A stretch of DNA of 64,000 nucleotides from Streptomyces sp. HUAS ZL42 (GTDB taxonomy: Bacteria; Actinomycetota; Actinomycetes; Streptomycetales; Streptomycetaceae), in the NCBI RefSeq assembly GCF_040782645.1, contig NZ_CP160403.1, positions 558,001-622,000 on the forward strand. The letters run 5' to 3'. The notes under the pieces are model-generated. The model had not been told where the DNA came from. It was given only the letters and a program-made list of their open reading frames with translations, and did not search any database. The position numbers were made by a program, and so were the translations under genes. This document shows positions 39,099-47,963 of the stretch, piece by piece. Within the stretch, counting starts at the first letter, position 1, and each line of letters starts with the position of its first letter.

Positions 39099-39950
39099 AT
39101 GACCACTGCCTCCATGGAGAGGGCAATCCTCCGGGTCATCAACGATATGCATGATCGCCTTGATCAGGACCTGACCATCGACGACCTGGCCAGGACTGCG
39201 AGATTCAGCAAATTCCACTTCACCCGGGTTTTCCGGGAGATGACCGGCACTTCCCCGGGACGCTTCTTATCCGCGCTCCGCATCCAGGAGGCAAAGTGCC
39301 TTCTTGTCAGTACCGACCGCAGCGTAGCAGATATCAGCGCCCAGGTCGGGTACAGCAGTGTGGGGACATTCAGTTCACGATTCAAAGAATGCGTCGGTCT
39401 GTCGCCAAGCAGATTCCGAGAGCTCGACGGGGACTTCAGGAACCTGAGCGCACAGCCGTCACGTGGGAGCGGCGCCGGCCCCGGTGCGGCCCCGTCCCTC
39501 TCCGTGCAAGGTCGCATCGTGCTGCCCGGGGACCGGCCCCTGGGCCAGGTCTTCGTGGGGCTCTTCGCGAGCCCCATCCCTCAGGGCAACCCCGTTCAGT
39601 GCACCATCATGGACGGGCCCGGACCGTTCGAACTGCACGATGTCAGGCCGGGCACTTGGTATCTGTTGGCGGCCTCCGTTCCCTACGGAAGTCCGTCCGC
39701 CCTGGCCGGACGCGGACGGGGGGCCCCGGAGAACCTTTCCGTTGGACGATACGGGCCCGTCACGGTCCGGCCCGGGGTGTTGCTGATGCCTGCCGACGTC
39801 GTCCTTCGCCCGGCGAGCCTGTTGGATCCGCCGGTGCTGATCGCCGTGCCCGGCAGCACGGCAGGTACCACGTCCGGGGCAGCGAGCCGGCGGCGAGTGG
39901 CGGCCGCGATCAGTGGGCCTGTGCCCCAGTCATCGGCAGCCGGTCTGTGA
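39099..39950 (+). CDS. AraC-family regulator with C-terminal beta-sandwich, TTA codon
   Basis: A 283-residue regulator. Unusually, the AraC DNA-binding domain is at the N terminus (residues ~8-108): DLTIDDLARTARFSKFHFTR, FREMTGTSPGRFLSALRI and DISAQVGYSSVGTFSSRF. Residues ~130-240 look like a transthyretin-like beta-sandwich (LGQVFVGLFASPIPQGNPVQ, PGTWYLLAASVPYG), a possible ligand or interaction domain. ATG 39099 follows GAAGGGA. A TTA codon at 39267-39269 suggests bldA control. It is probably co-transcribed with the StrR-like gene, like the sgcR1/sgcR2 pair of C-1027. A close paralogue without a TTA codon lies at 47964-48764. Confidence 0.88.
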   Translation: MTTASMERAILRVINDMHDRLDQDLTIDDLARTARFSKFHFTRVFREMTGTSPGRFLSALRIQEAKCLLVSTDRSVADISAQVGYSSVGTFSSRFKECVGLSPSRFRELDGDFRNLSAQPSRGSGAGPGAAPSLSVQGRIVLPGDRPLGQVFVGLFASPIPQGNPVQCTIMDGPGPFELHDVRPGTWYLLAASVPYGSPSALAGRGRGAPENLSVGRYGPVTVRPGVLLMPADVVLRPASLLDPPVLIAVPGSTAGTTSGAASRRRVAAAISGPVPQSSAAGL

Positions 39951-40273
39951 CCGGTTCCTCCTCCGGCCGGCCCCGCGCGCACACGCGCCCTCCGGGCCCG
40001 CGCCGCCGTTCGGCTTACGGCTGAACGCAACCTGATCAGCCCGATGATGCCCTCCCCATTCCGGTCCGGCCGGCGGCGGTCGACGGCTCGCTGGGGACGG
40101 CCCCGCGCCAGCGTGGTGTCGTCCCGACGTGGGGACCGAGCCCGATGGCACCCATCGCCGTCAGCCCAGCCGCCGGGCTGCAGCTCACCAGCCACGGCGG
40201 CTTGTCACCGGTGCGCGGCGCCACTGATCCAGCGCTGCGGCCGGCGGCTCAACAGCAGATGCCGCGAGCCCTC

Positions 40274-40985
40274 TCAGGGCGCGAAACAGCAAAACACCGG
40301 CACGGCAGGCCCCGTTGCCGTGACGTTGCCGCGGCGGACAAGACCTGCAGAGCTGCCGGGGGACGGCCCGATCCACCGGGTGGATGCCGCGGCCCAGTCC
40401 TCCACGGGTACGAACTGGCCGGGTTTGCGGCCTTCGCCGGCGGGGCCGCGGTAGGTCTGCGCGATGTCCAGCCACTGCTCGGCGTCCTCGCCGGCGGCGG
40501 TCAGGGCAAGGTCGTCGCGGTGGCGGCGCCGGGTGACCAGCAGGCAGAAGTCATGCGCGGGGCCGCTGATCGTCTGCGCGTCCTCACGACCAATGGTCCA
40601 CGGCTCGCCCGAAGGTGCGGTGAGCTCGAAGCGGAAGGGCGCGGCGGGCGGGGTCAGGCCATGGGACTCGTATCCGAGATCCCGGTCAGGAAGGCGAAGT
40701 TGACCAGGTGGCACAGCCGGTCGGTGGGAGGCCGATGCTTACCGAGGGCGTCGGCGATGTCTTGTCCGTGCCCGAAGAGATGATCTCTGCGCAGGCCAGT
40801 ACCACCGGCGGCAGCGGGTTGACCAGTCAGGGGACGGTCTTCCCGGCGGGCACGACGGCGAGGGCTCCGACAGACGCCTCACCTTTCGGCACGGAACCGG
40901 GCGAGCAGCTGCTGCGGCGGCAGGCGGTTGAATGCTGCAGGGGCGGCGTTGACAGCGCCGTTGAAGTCGCCCACGACCGCCCGCC
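40274..40985 (-). pseudogene. Decayed second copy of the TIGR03084 gene
   Basis: On the minus strand, successive frames give ALGKHRPPTDRLCHLVNFAF after LFGHGQDIAD, then (after a shift near 40690) DLGYESHGLTPPAAPFRFEL, HDFCLLVTRRRHRDDLAL and EQWLDIAQTYRGPAGEGRKP. These follow the intact protein at 32043-32840 segment by segment. The N-terminal metal-site helix is lost, there are at least two frameshifts and internal stops, and no start. The 320 bases between the AraC gene and this relic hold nothing recognisable. Confidence 0.8.
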
Positions 40986-41045
40986 GTGAGCTTCGAGGCC
41001 GTCCATGTCGGTCTCTTGTCAGGTTCGGATCATGTGGGTCCGGGC

Positions 41046-42347
41046 TCAGCGGATGCGGTGCACCAGGACGTCTTCATCGGAGACCACGCGGTAGTACTCG
41101 TCATACTGCAGCGCGCCAAGTGTGCGATCACGACCCGGCTGCCGCGTGCGCAAGGGCATTCGCTCACGCTGCAGCAAGCAAGAGCCCTCCCGTCGCGGGG
41201 CGGAGCTGAGCACGCGGTATGCGTAAGCCGCTGACACCAGGGTCATGTGATGGTGCCACCCGGGGTAGGAACGCCCCTCGAAGTCGAGCAGGCCGACATG
41301 CTCCTCCATGTCCCGCACCGCCCCTGCCGTGCGGGACAGCATTCCTGCCAAAGCGAGTACATCCTCGGTAGGGGTGTCCAGCATGTTGGTGAGCCACAGC
41401 TGAGCCGAGCGGCCCTTCGCCCCGTTCCGCACCGCGAGCAGCCGGTACGTGCGCCGGGCTGCTCCGGGACCCTGTTCGGGCACGTGCACGAAACAGGACG
41501 TCACTGTCTCGGCGCTGAGGTGACCGATCCCGGCCACATCCTCCGTGCGGACCTGGAAGCCCGGGTCGCGCTGATGGAGGCTGTAGGCCGGCAGGAGCGG
41601 CCCACGGACGGGGGCGCTGACATGGCAGTGCACCCTCGGGCAGCACCCGAACACAATCTTGAGGTTTCCCGGAACGGCAATGACGAACTCGCGCTCCTTC
41701 AGGGCGAGTCGGCCGATCGCCACGCTCGCACCCGATGAGCTGTCCAGGTCGGCCACAACAGGCAGTCTCGACCGGGCACCTGTGGCGCCCGGGTCGGCCA
41801 GTTCCAGCACATGCGTCGCGAACGGCCAGGCCCGCGCCTCGTCCGGTATGCGGGCGCGCGCCCGCCGGAGCGGATCCGCGGTCCACACCCGGGGAAGCAG
41901 CAGGCTCCAGTCAACTGGAAGAGCGGCGTCGTCGGACGCCAGGAAGGCCCCGACGCCCACCTGACAGGTCACCGAGCGCCCTGTGGAAGCCAGGTAGCGG
42001 CGGTGCACGCCGCAGGAGTGCTGCCCGCGCTTGCGCAGGATGGCCTGGTCGATCACCATCGCCCGCAGGGGCAGTTGCTGCTCGACCCAACGGGTCAGTT
42101 TCTCCCGGACGGGCATCCAGTCCCACGGGCTCGTGTTGACGAACTTCTGCAGCGACTGGGCGGCTGTGGGAGATTCCGAGGCCGCCGCGGCAATACGCCG
42201 CACCGACTTCTTTCCCGGCGCAGTGAGCAGACCTTCCAGATAGATGTGCGCCCAGCGGCGTTGGTCTGCCCTCGGCAGGTGCTCGAATAACCTCCTGGCG
42301 AACGCGGGCAGTGAGGCCTGCGTCAGAGTCGTGGCAGGCGTCTCCAT
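41046..42347 (-). CDS. IS701-family transposase, intact frame
   Basis: A 433-residue DDE transposase. The N-terminal pattern FARRLFEHLPRADQRRWAHI, YLEGLLTAPGKKSVRRIA and SLQKFVNTSPWDW is typical. Candidate catalytic acids are Asp in RAMVIDQAIL, Asp in PVVADLDSS and Glu in LLDFEGRSYPGWHHH. ATG 42347 has GGGGGAG upstream. I see no obvious flanking inverted repeats or target duplication, and proteins of this type are found as single genes inside many streptomycete antibiotic clusters, so it may be resident rather than a recent insertion. Confidence 0.85.
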   Translation of the reverse strand: METPATTLTQASLPAFARRLFEHLPRADQRRWAHIYLEGLLTAPGKKSVRRIAAAASESPTAAQSLQKFVNTSPWDWMPVREKLTRWVEQQLPLRAMVIDQAILRKRGQHSCGVHRRYLASTGRSVTCQVGVGAFLASDDAALPVDWSLLLPRVWTADPLRRARARIPDEARAWPFATHVLELADPGATGARSRLPVVADLDSSSGASVAIGRLALKEREFVIAVPGNLKIVFGCCPRVHCHVSAPVRGPLLPAYSLHQRDPGFQVRTEDVAGIGHLSAETVTSCFVHVPEQGPGAARRTYRLLAVRNGAKGRSAQLWLTNMLDTPTEDVLALAGMLSRTAGAVRDMEEHVGLLDFEGRSYPGWHHHMTLVSAAYAYRVLSSAPRREGSCLLQRERMPLRTRQPGRDRTLGALQYDEYYRVVSDEDVLVHRIR

Positions 42348-42391
42348 GGCATCTCCCCCATCCTTGCAAGAGCAAGCATCTGCCGAGATGC

Positions 42392-42419
42392 AAAAATAAG
42401 ACGGGTACCCTCATTTTTT
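42392..42419. promoter_or_regulatory. Near-palindromic site, possible autoregulator-receptor operator
   Basis: A central GGGTACCC palindrome is flanked by A-rich and T-rich arms (AAAAATAAGAC left, TCATTTTTT right). It lies just upstream of the transposase gene and ~230 bases before the gamma-butyrolactone-receptor-like TetR gene. The A/T-flanked GC-core layout recalls ARE sites but the match is by eye only. Confidence 0.35.
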
Positions 42420-42645
42420 CTAGTCCGCGTCAGGGGCAACGTTCCCGCTTCGCCACCTCGGTACATGCCAAGCACCGACATAGAAGTATTCGGCTACGCA
42501 AAAGTAAGCAAGTGGATAAGATCCAGTAATGGCTTGCTGGTTCTGCGAACCAGCACGTAACTGGGCGACTTGGCCTGCGGACGGGCCTGCTGGCTTGGAC
42601 CCACACCTCCCTGCATCCACCAACAAGCACCCACCCGGAGAAAAT

Positions 42646-43242
42646 ATGGTGAAACAGGACAGAGCTCTACGGACGCGTACTGCCATCATCCGGGCCGCGG
42701 CCGTCGAGTTCGACCAGGGCGGCTATGACGGTACTTCGTTCTCCCGAATCAGCAAGGCCGCAGGCGTATCCATGGGCTCATTAAGCTTCCATTTCACGAC
42801 AAAGGCCCAGATGGCGGATGCCGTGCAGGAAGAGGGCCGCATTCTCATAAAGGCCGCCGTACAGCACGTGATCGCGCGGACGGCACCACCGCTCACCCGG
42901 GTCGCCGACCTCACACTCGACCTGGTCCGACTCCTGGAGGCAGAGCCCTCGGTCCGTGCCGCCGCTCGTCTCGCCCGGGAACGGACTGCTCCGTCGTCAT
43001 GGCCGAACAGCTGGCTCCCCGCCGTCCAGAAGCTCCTCGACGAGGCCCACACAGCCGGCCAGCTCCGTAGCAGCGCCCCGCCCGAGGACGTCACCGCCCT
43101 GGTGGAGTACCTGACCAATGGCGCCGAGGCACATCTGCGCACCAGGCCGAAGACCGAGCCCGGGTGCGGAGGGACCGTGAAACAGCTCGAACGTCTGTGG
43201 CACCTGGCCCTGACGGGCGTGTCAGCGGAACAATCGGCCTGA
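42646..43242 (+). CDS. Gamma-butyrolactone receptor-like TetR regulator (TTA codon)
   Basis: A 198-residue TetR protein of the ScbR/ArpA type. The N terminus MVKQDRALRTRTAIIRAAAV and EFDQGGYDGTSFSRISKAAG then GSLSFHFTTKAQMADAVQEE is the typical receptor start. The ligand domain has the family's LVRLLEAEPSVRAAARLARE. ATG 42646 has CGGAG 5 bases upstream. A TTA codon at 42781-42783 suggests bldA dependence. No butenolide synthase (AfsA/ScbA) gene is next to it, so it could be a pseudo-receptor that senses the cluster's product, as known for several such proteins. Confidence 0.85.
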   Translation: MVKQDRALRTRTAIIRAAAVEFDQGGYDGTSFSRISKAAGVSMGSLSFHFTTKAQMADAVQEEGRILIKAAVQHVIARTAPPLTRVADLTLDLVRLLEAEPSVRAAARLARERTAPSSWPNSWLPAVQKLLDEAHTAGQLRSSAPPEDVTALVEYLTNGAEAHLRTRPKTEPGCGGTVKQLERLWHLALTGVSAEQSA

Positions 43243-43398
43243 GACACCACCGTCCGGCAAACAGGGACACGTGGAGGCTCCCAGTGGGCGTTCTGTGAAG
43301 GCCCGTGGCGAGGTTCCGCACTTTGGGAGTTGGCCGCCCATCAGCGGGTTTCGACGATGAAGGGCCCGTCCGCACAGCGGCAGACAAGGACGAAACCC

Positions 43399-43755
43399 AT
43401 GCCCCACATCGAGATCGCCCATGAGCGGTGCCTCGCCGCTCTGCCCGGGCGAGCGCGCGCTGATCGCCGCCTACGTGTCGCACCTCAACCGCACCGCCTT
43501 CTGCGCCGGTTCGCACAGCGCGTTCGAGGCCGCACAACTCGACAGGCGGGGCGGAACGGGTCGCCGCAGCACGATCCGAGGGAGCCACGGACGCCCATAT
43601 CCACGACATGGTCCTGATCGCCGCCACTTTGTGGTCGGCGCGGTTCGTGGACCTGATCATCGGTGCCAACGTCGAGGAGACCCTGCCGGGCCGCGCCGCC
43701 AAAGACACTCCGATCGCCGGCGTCCTGGCGGGCCTGGCCGCCGCGCTGCCTGATA
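43399..43755 (+). pseudogene. Decayed second copy of the AhpD-like gene
   Basis: ATG 43399 opens MPHIEIAHE, like the MPHIAIDNDE of the gene at 10231. After shifts the frames give PGERALIAAYVSHLNRTAFC then AGSHSAFEAAQLD, and later DAHIHDMVLIAATLWSARFV and GANVEETLPGRAAKD. The order matches the intact gene but with deletions and at least two frame changes. Its right end meets the group II intron fragment. Confidence 0.75.
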
Positions 43756-43933
43756 GCTCGCAAAGGCTGAAAGACAAGCTCATACGTGGTTCGCGTTCCT
43801 CAGTACCCGGATCTCGCCTCGGGGATCCCCCAGACGCCATCTCACGATGGCGCCCTTGCCTCCGGCTCGGGGTTAGCACCTCCTCCCCCAGGGGACTCCC
43901 ACCCCGAAGCAATCGCCCATGCTGGGCGCACAC
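43755..43933 (-). mobile_element. 5' fragment of a group II intron (domain I)
   Basis: On the minus strand from 43933 the RNA begins GUGUGCGCCCAGCAUGGGCG, a group II 5' boundary and first stem. Characteristic blocks follow: GGGUGGGAGUCCCC, GCAAGGGCGCCAUCGUGAG with AUGGCGUCUG, and CUGAGGAACGCGAACCACGU then AUGAGC. This order is that of domain I of bacterial group II introns. No reverse transcriptase frame and no domains V-VI are present, so about 180 nt of a ~2 kb element remain. Left boundary approximate. Confidence 0.7.
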
Positions 43934-43987
43934 GCCAGTCGCCCCATCGATAGTCGACAGGGGCGATTCCGCAATCCGCGCCGCGGC

Positions 43988-45397
43988 CTATGCCGCCGCC
44001 TTCTGCGCGGACCAGGTCTCCACCGGGCGGATCGGCACCAGCGGCGGCGGCGTTGGACTCTTGGCCGGTCCGCGCAGCGCGTTCCACAGCACTCGCGCTA
44101 TGAACGCGGGTTTCTGCAGCGACTCGGGCCTGTCGATCAAGCCGGCCGTGCGCATGTACGCGGCGGCGACCTTCTTGTCGCGGGTCGCGGCGATCTGAAC
44201 CAGCTTCAGGAACTTCTGCGCCGCCTTGACCTGCAGTGTGCGCTCGCCCTCGACCCCGGGGAAGCTCAGGTCGATGATGTTGGTCATCTCCCAGGCCAGG
44301 TCGATGACGTTCTTCGCCAGGTCCTGGAAGTACAGCAGCGGCTGCGGGGCGGCCCCGCTGTGCAGGTGTCCGCGCAGGGTCAGCGCCGACAGCGCCGCCA
44401 CCGTCATGCCCTGCGCGTACACCGGGTTGAAGCAGGTCACCGCGTCACCGACGACGACCAGGCCGTTGGGGAAGCGAGTCAGCTTCTCGTAGCGGCGGCG
44501 CAGCGTGGTGGGGAAGCGGAAGGCGACCGGCTCGTCCAGCGGCTCGGCGTGCTGCAGCGTCTCCCAGATCTCCGGCGCGGCGAGGGTCTTCACGAAGTCG
44601 TAGAAGCCCTGCTGGTCGGTCGGCGGGTGGTCGCCGAGGATGCCGTAGGCGGTCAGCTCGACGCGGCCGCCGTCGGTCTTGGTGAAGATCGCGCCGCGCG
44701 GCAGCTTGGCGTTGGCGACCGGGTTGATCGACAGGTCGTGGCCGTACGGGTCGGCCTTGAGCTTGTAGTGCTGGGTGACGTAGCCGAGGCCGACCTTCTT
44801 GCTCTCCTCCTCGACCGTTTCGTAGCCCAGCTCCTGCAGCCACACCGGGGTGCGCGACCCGCGGCCGGTGGCGTCGACCACCAGGTCGGCCTCGATGGTG
44901 TGCTCGTGCTTGTGGCCGTGTTCCAGCACCCGCACGCCGACGACGGTGCCCCGGTCCGGGGTGGTCGCCAGGCCGAGGATGCCGTGCTCCTCCACGAACA
45001 CCACGTTCGGCAGCGCCGCGGTGCGCCGGCGGATGTGCTTCTCCAGCATCGGGCGGCTGGCCGCCACGCAAGTCAGACCCGCGTCCTCCTGCTCGATGCG
45101 CACGCCGTTGAAGTACCAGCGGACGTCGCCGCACAGATCGCCGGTGGGCACCCCGTCGGCGAAGATCTCCTGCGTGATCCCGGGATAGAACTCCTCCATG
45201 ACCAGCTGGCCGCGGGCCAGCAGGCCGTTGATGTGCTTGCCCTGCGGGCAGCTGCGCCGCGGCTCCTCGGCGCCGAGCAGCCTGTCGCGGTCGATGATCT
45301 GCACCTCGTCGTAGGCGTCGGCGAGCACCCTGGCCGCGAACAGGCCCGCAATGCTGCCACCCAATACCACCGCGCGGGATTTTGTAGAGTCGCTCAC
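43988..45397 (-). CDS. FAD-dependent monooxygenase/epoxidase-like protein
   Basis: A 469-residue flavoprotein. The dinucleotide fold is SRAVVLGGSIAGLFAARVLA, with VVDATGRGSR and the second flavin motif GLVVVGDAVTCFNPVYAQGM. This pattern is seen in squalene-epoxidase-like and tetracycline-hydroxylase-like single-component monooxygenases of secondary metabolism. I moved the start to GTG 45397 (VSDSTKSRAV), 4 bases after GGAGA. Oxidation or epoxidation of the core or a side group is the likely role; the substrate cannot be told. It is alone on this strand; its 3' end lies ~55 bases from the intron fragment. Confidence 0.85.
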   Translation of the reverse strand: MSDSTKSRAVVLGGSIAGLFAARVLADAYDEVQIIDRDRLLGAEEPRRSCPQGKHINGLLARGQLVMEEFYPGITQEIFADGVPTGDLCGDVRWYFNGVRIEQEDAGLTCVAASRPMLEKHIRRRTAALPNVVFVEEHGILGLATTPDRGTVVGVRVLEHGHKHEHTIEADLVVDATGRGSRTPVWLQELGYETVEEESKKVGLGYVTQHYKLKADPYGHDLSINPVANAKLPRGAIFTKTDGGRVELTAYGILGDHPPTDQQGFYDFVKTLAAPEIWETLQHAEPLDEPVAFRFPTTLRRRYEKLTRFPNGLVVVGDAVTCFNPVYAQGMTVAALSALTLRGHLHSGAAPQPLLYFQDLAKNVIDLAWEMTNIIDLSFPGVEGERTLQVKAAQKFLKLVQIAATRDKKVAAAYMRTAGLIDRPESLQKPAFIARVLWNALRGPAKSPTPPPLVPIRPVETWSAQKAAA

Positions 45398-45524
45398 GGA
45401 TTCTCCAAATGGGTGTGTCAGGTTGCCAGCCGTTGCGTCCATCGTTCCGCTGTGCCACGTGCGCCTGCATCTCCGCAATTGCCAGGAGACGACAGGGGAT
45501 CGAACGCATGCGCCTCATCGCCCC

Positions 45525-45790
45525 TGATCGATGCCGGCGTCCTTGGGCCGCCGAAGGATCGGCCTCGCGAGAACGGGCAAGGCGCTGGCCATCATCCCGA
45601 CGACGCACACCCAGGCGCGTCCCGGTCTCCGACGACCCGGCCCAGAAAGCCTCCGCGCAATCCGCCGACCAGCATCATGCCCCACATCAGGCACCGCATG
45701 GCGGAGTTCGTCCGCCCGCGCAGTCCTGGCGGGCGGACGGCCTGGCGGTAGGTGACCTGCGCGACGTTCCGGAAGCAGTTGCCGACCATG
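45525..45790 (-). pseudogene. C-terminal relic of an MFS transporter
   Basis: On the minus strand: NCFRNVAQVTYRQAVRPPGL, RTNSAMRCLMWGMMLVGGLR and GGFLGRVVGDRDA, then in another frame CVVGMMASALPVLARPIL. This is the last two transmembrane segments of a common drug-exporter type; the rest of the gene is gone. The remaining bases up to 46102 hold nothing I recognise. Confidence 0.65.
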
Positions 45791-46102
45791 CAGGCCGTGT
45801 AACAGCTTCGGGAGGCCGAGCACCTCGAGCGCCGCTGTCGCCGGCCACGCCCGTGTGCGGGCTACCGCTCGGCTCTCGGCATGAGGTGGTTTTCGAAGAT
45901 GAACCCGCAGCTCATGGCACCCGATGATGCACGCGTGCCCTGATGCCGTCCGCACGACATGACAGGCGCACCGGAGAACGTTTGCCGACGCGGCGCGCGT
46001 GGCAGTTGCCTGATACCAGAATTCCCGCGTGTTCGGCGGGAGGACGGGAGCGTTGGGCTTGCCCTGGACCTGCCGCTGCGGCCTGAAGGGAAGGCAATCA
46101 GT

Positions 46103-47212
46103 GTGAGCGGCGACTTCATCCGTCGACGGCTGCGCGCGGGTTCGTTCGCGCAGGTCCGATACGTGACCCCGATCCGTTTCCGCGAAGCGCGGGGCGTCGT
46201 CGCCGACGTCTACCGGGGCGTGGAGCACGACTTCGGGGTGCTGGCCCCGCCGATCCTGCTCCACGCCCCCTGCCCGGATCTGCTGGCGGCGAGTTGGGTG
46301 ATGATGCGCGAGGCGCTGCTGGCGTCACGCCGCGCCAGTCGCAGCGTCAAGGAGGCGGTGGCGGCCGCAGTGTCGGTCAGCAACACCTGCCCATTCTGCG
46401 TGACGGTCCACAGCGCCACCCTCCACGGCCTGATCCGTGGCCGCGCGGCGGCGGCCGTCGCCGCGGACCGGCCCAGCTCGGTCGACGACAGCCGGCTGCA
46501 GGACGTGGCGACCTGGGCTATGGGGGCCGCCGGCACGCTGTGCGCGGCGACGGGCGGCGACGCGAAGCCGCCCTTTCCCCCGGAGCAGACCTGCGAACTC
46601 GTCGCGGTGGCGACGCTGTTCCACTACCTCAACCGGATGGTGAACATTTTTCTCGGCAGCGCGCCGCTGCCGCCCCGGGTCCCCAGCAGGGCCCTGCGAC
46701 CGGTGGCGGCCTTGCTCAGCAGCCTGATCCGGGCGGCGGCGTCGGGGGTCGGCGACCCCGGGGAGTCGCTGGACCTGCTGCCGTCGGCGCCGCTGCCGCC
46801 GGACATGGCCTGGGCCCTGGGCGACGACGTGGTGGCACAGGCCTTCGCGCGGGCCGCGGCGGCTGCCGACCTCGCGGGCGAGGCTTCCGTGCCGCCTCGA
46901 GTCCAGGAGCTGGTACGGCAGTTGGTCGACGCCTCCGACGGGCTGCCGAGCGCCGACGGTCGGGCGGTGGTGGAGGCGGCCGTCGAGACGATGTCAGAGC
47001 GCGAGCGAGACGTCGGGCGGTTGGCGCTTCTCACGGCTCTGGCTTCCTACCAGGTGGAGGAGTCCGTCGTGGGGCGGTTCCGGGAGCGGCAGGGCTCTGA
47101 TGCGGCCTTGATCGAGGTCACCGCCTGGGCGAGCATGGTCGCCGCCCGGCGGGAGGCCGGGCGGCTGTGGACCGGTGCCTGTCCGACACGGTGCGAGTAC
47201 CGGCGGGCCTGA
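46103..47212 (+). CDS. Long AhpD-like protein, paralogue of the gene at 35298
   Basis: A 369-residue protein closely similar along its full length to the one at 35298-36401: VTPIRFREARGVVADVYRGV, HDFGVLAPPILLHAPCPDLL, VKEAVAAAVSVSNTCPFCVT (Cys96-x-x-Cys99 with His nearby), LFHYLNRMVNIFLGSAPLP and ASYQVEESVVGRFRERQGSD. GTG 46103 follows AAGGGAAGG. It stands alone, without GMC or DUF5987 partners. Enediyne loci of the nine-membered type contain more than one protein of this sort (E11 and M in C-1027, from memory), so both copies may be needed. Confidence 0.85.
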   Translation: MSGDFIRRRLRAGSFAQVRYVTPIRFREARGVVADVYRGVEHDFGVLAPPILLHAPCPDLLAASWVMMREALLASRRASRSVKEAVAAAVSVSNTCPFCVTVHSATLHGLIRGRAAAAVAADRPSSVDDSRLQDVATWAMGAAGTLCAATGGDAKPPFPPEQTCELVAVATLFHYLNRMVNIFLGSAPLPPRVPSRALRPVAALLSSLIRAAASGVGDPGESLDLLPSAPLPPDMAWALGDDVVAQAFARAAAAADLAGEASVPPRVQELVRQLVDASDGLPSADGRAVVEAAVETMSERERDVGRLALLTALASYQVEESVVGRFRERQGSDAALIEVTAWASMVAARREAGRLWTGACPTRCEYRRA

Positions 47213-47309
47213 CCCGCCGCGGCATCGCGCCGGCACTCACCGAACGCTCACCGAATCAGCTGATCTTCCCGGCCCAGCCGACTGTCCGACAGGCTCCGTG
47301 TCCAGGGGA

Positions 47310-47795
47310 ACGGCCGAGCCGTGGTCTCGCCAGGCCGGGTCGGTCCTGCCGGTCGAAACGGCCCGCAAAATCGGCCTCGACCGGGCCCTCTCCGCAGCGC
47401 TCGCCCCCTGGCGCAACCGTGGGCCGTCCACGACCCCGGGGCCGGCCGTGTTCGGGCCGGTGGCCTCCGGCCCGACGGTCTCCCGCCTGATCGACACCCT
47501 CGCCACCGCCGGGGAGGAAGGCACTGGCCGCGATCCGCGCGGCTCGGGCCGAAGTCGCCGGCTGCGTCTGGAGGTTGGCCGCAGGTCGGGCTCCGGACGC
47601 CGACGGGCGGGTGACCGTGGACCTGGACGGAGTGCTGGTCGTAGCGCACTCGGACAAACAGGACGCCGCCCCGGCCTGGAAGAAGACCTACGGCCGTCAT
47701 CCGCTGGCGGGCTTCGTCGACCACGGAGCGGGCGGAACCGGCGAGGCCGTCGCGGCCCTGCTGAGTGCCCTCGAACAGCTCACCCTCCTACCGAA
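47310..47795 (+). pseudogene. IS1380-family transposase relic
   Basis: Frames in order give ETARKIGLDRALSAALAPWR, VFGPVASGPTVSRLIDTLAT, then GRVTVDLDGVLVVAHSDKQD and AAPAWKKTYGRHPLAGFVDH with GAGGTGEAVAALL. This is the N-terminal half of an IS1380 transposase, including the DGVLVVAHS catalytic Asp block, with frameshifts and deletions and no C-terminal half. Confidence 0.8.
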
Positions 47796-47963
47796 CTTCC
47801 GCTGACGGATTCGCCTGTCCCTACGAAAAGAGGTCCCGGCCTGGAGCAGTGGAACCCGGCGCCCACCCGACGCGACACTCGGGCCGCCACCATGCCCACC
47901 ATCAGCCACAGAAAGCGAAACGGTCCACCGACTCCGTCGACGGACCGTCATGCAAGATCGAGG

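Noticed and set aside
43919..45751. 610-codon plus-strand frame opposite the FAD monooxygenase
   Set aside because: Antisense frame without motifs; the minus strand has two flavin motifs.
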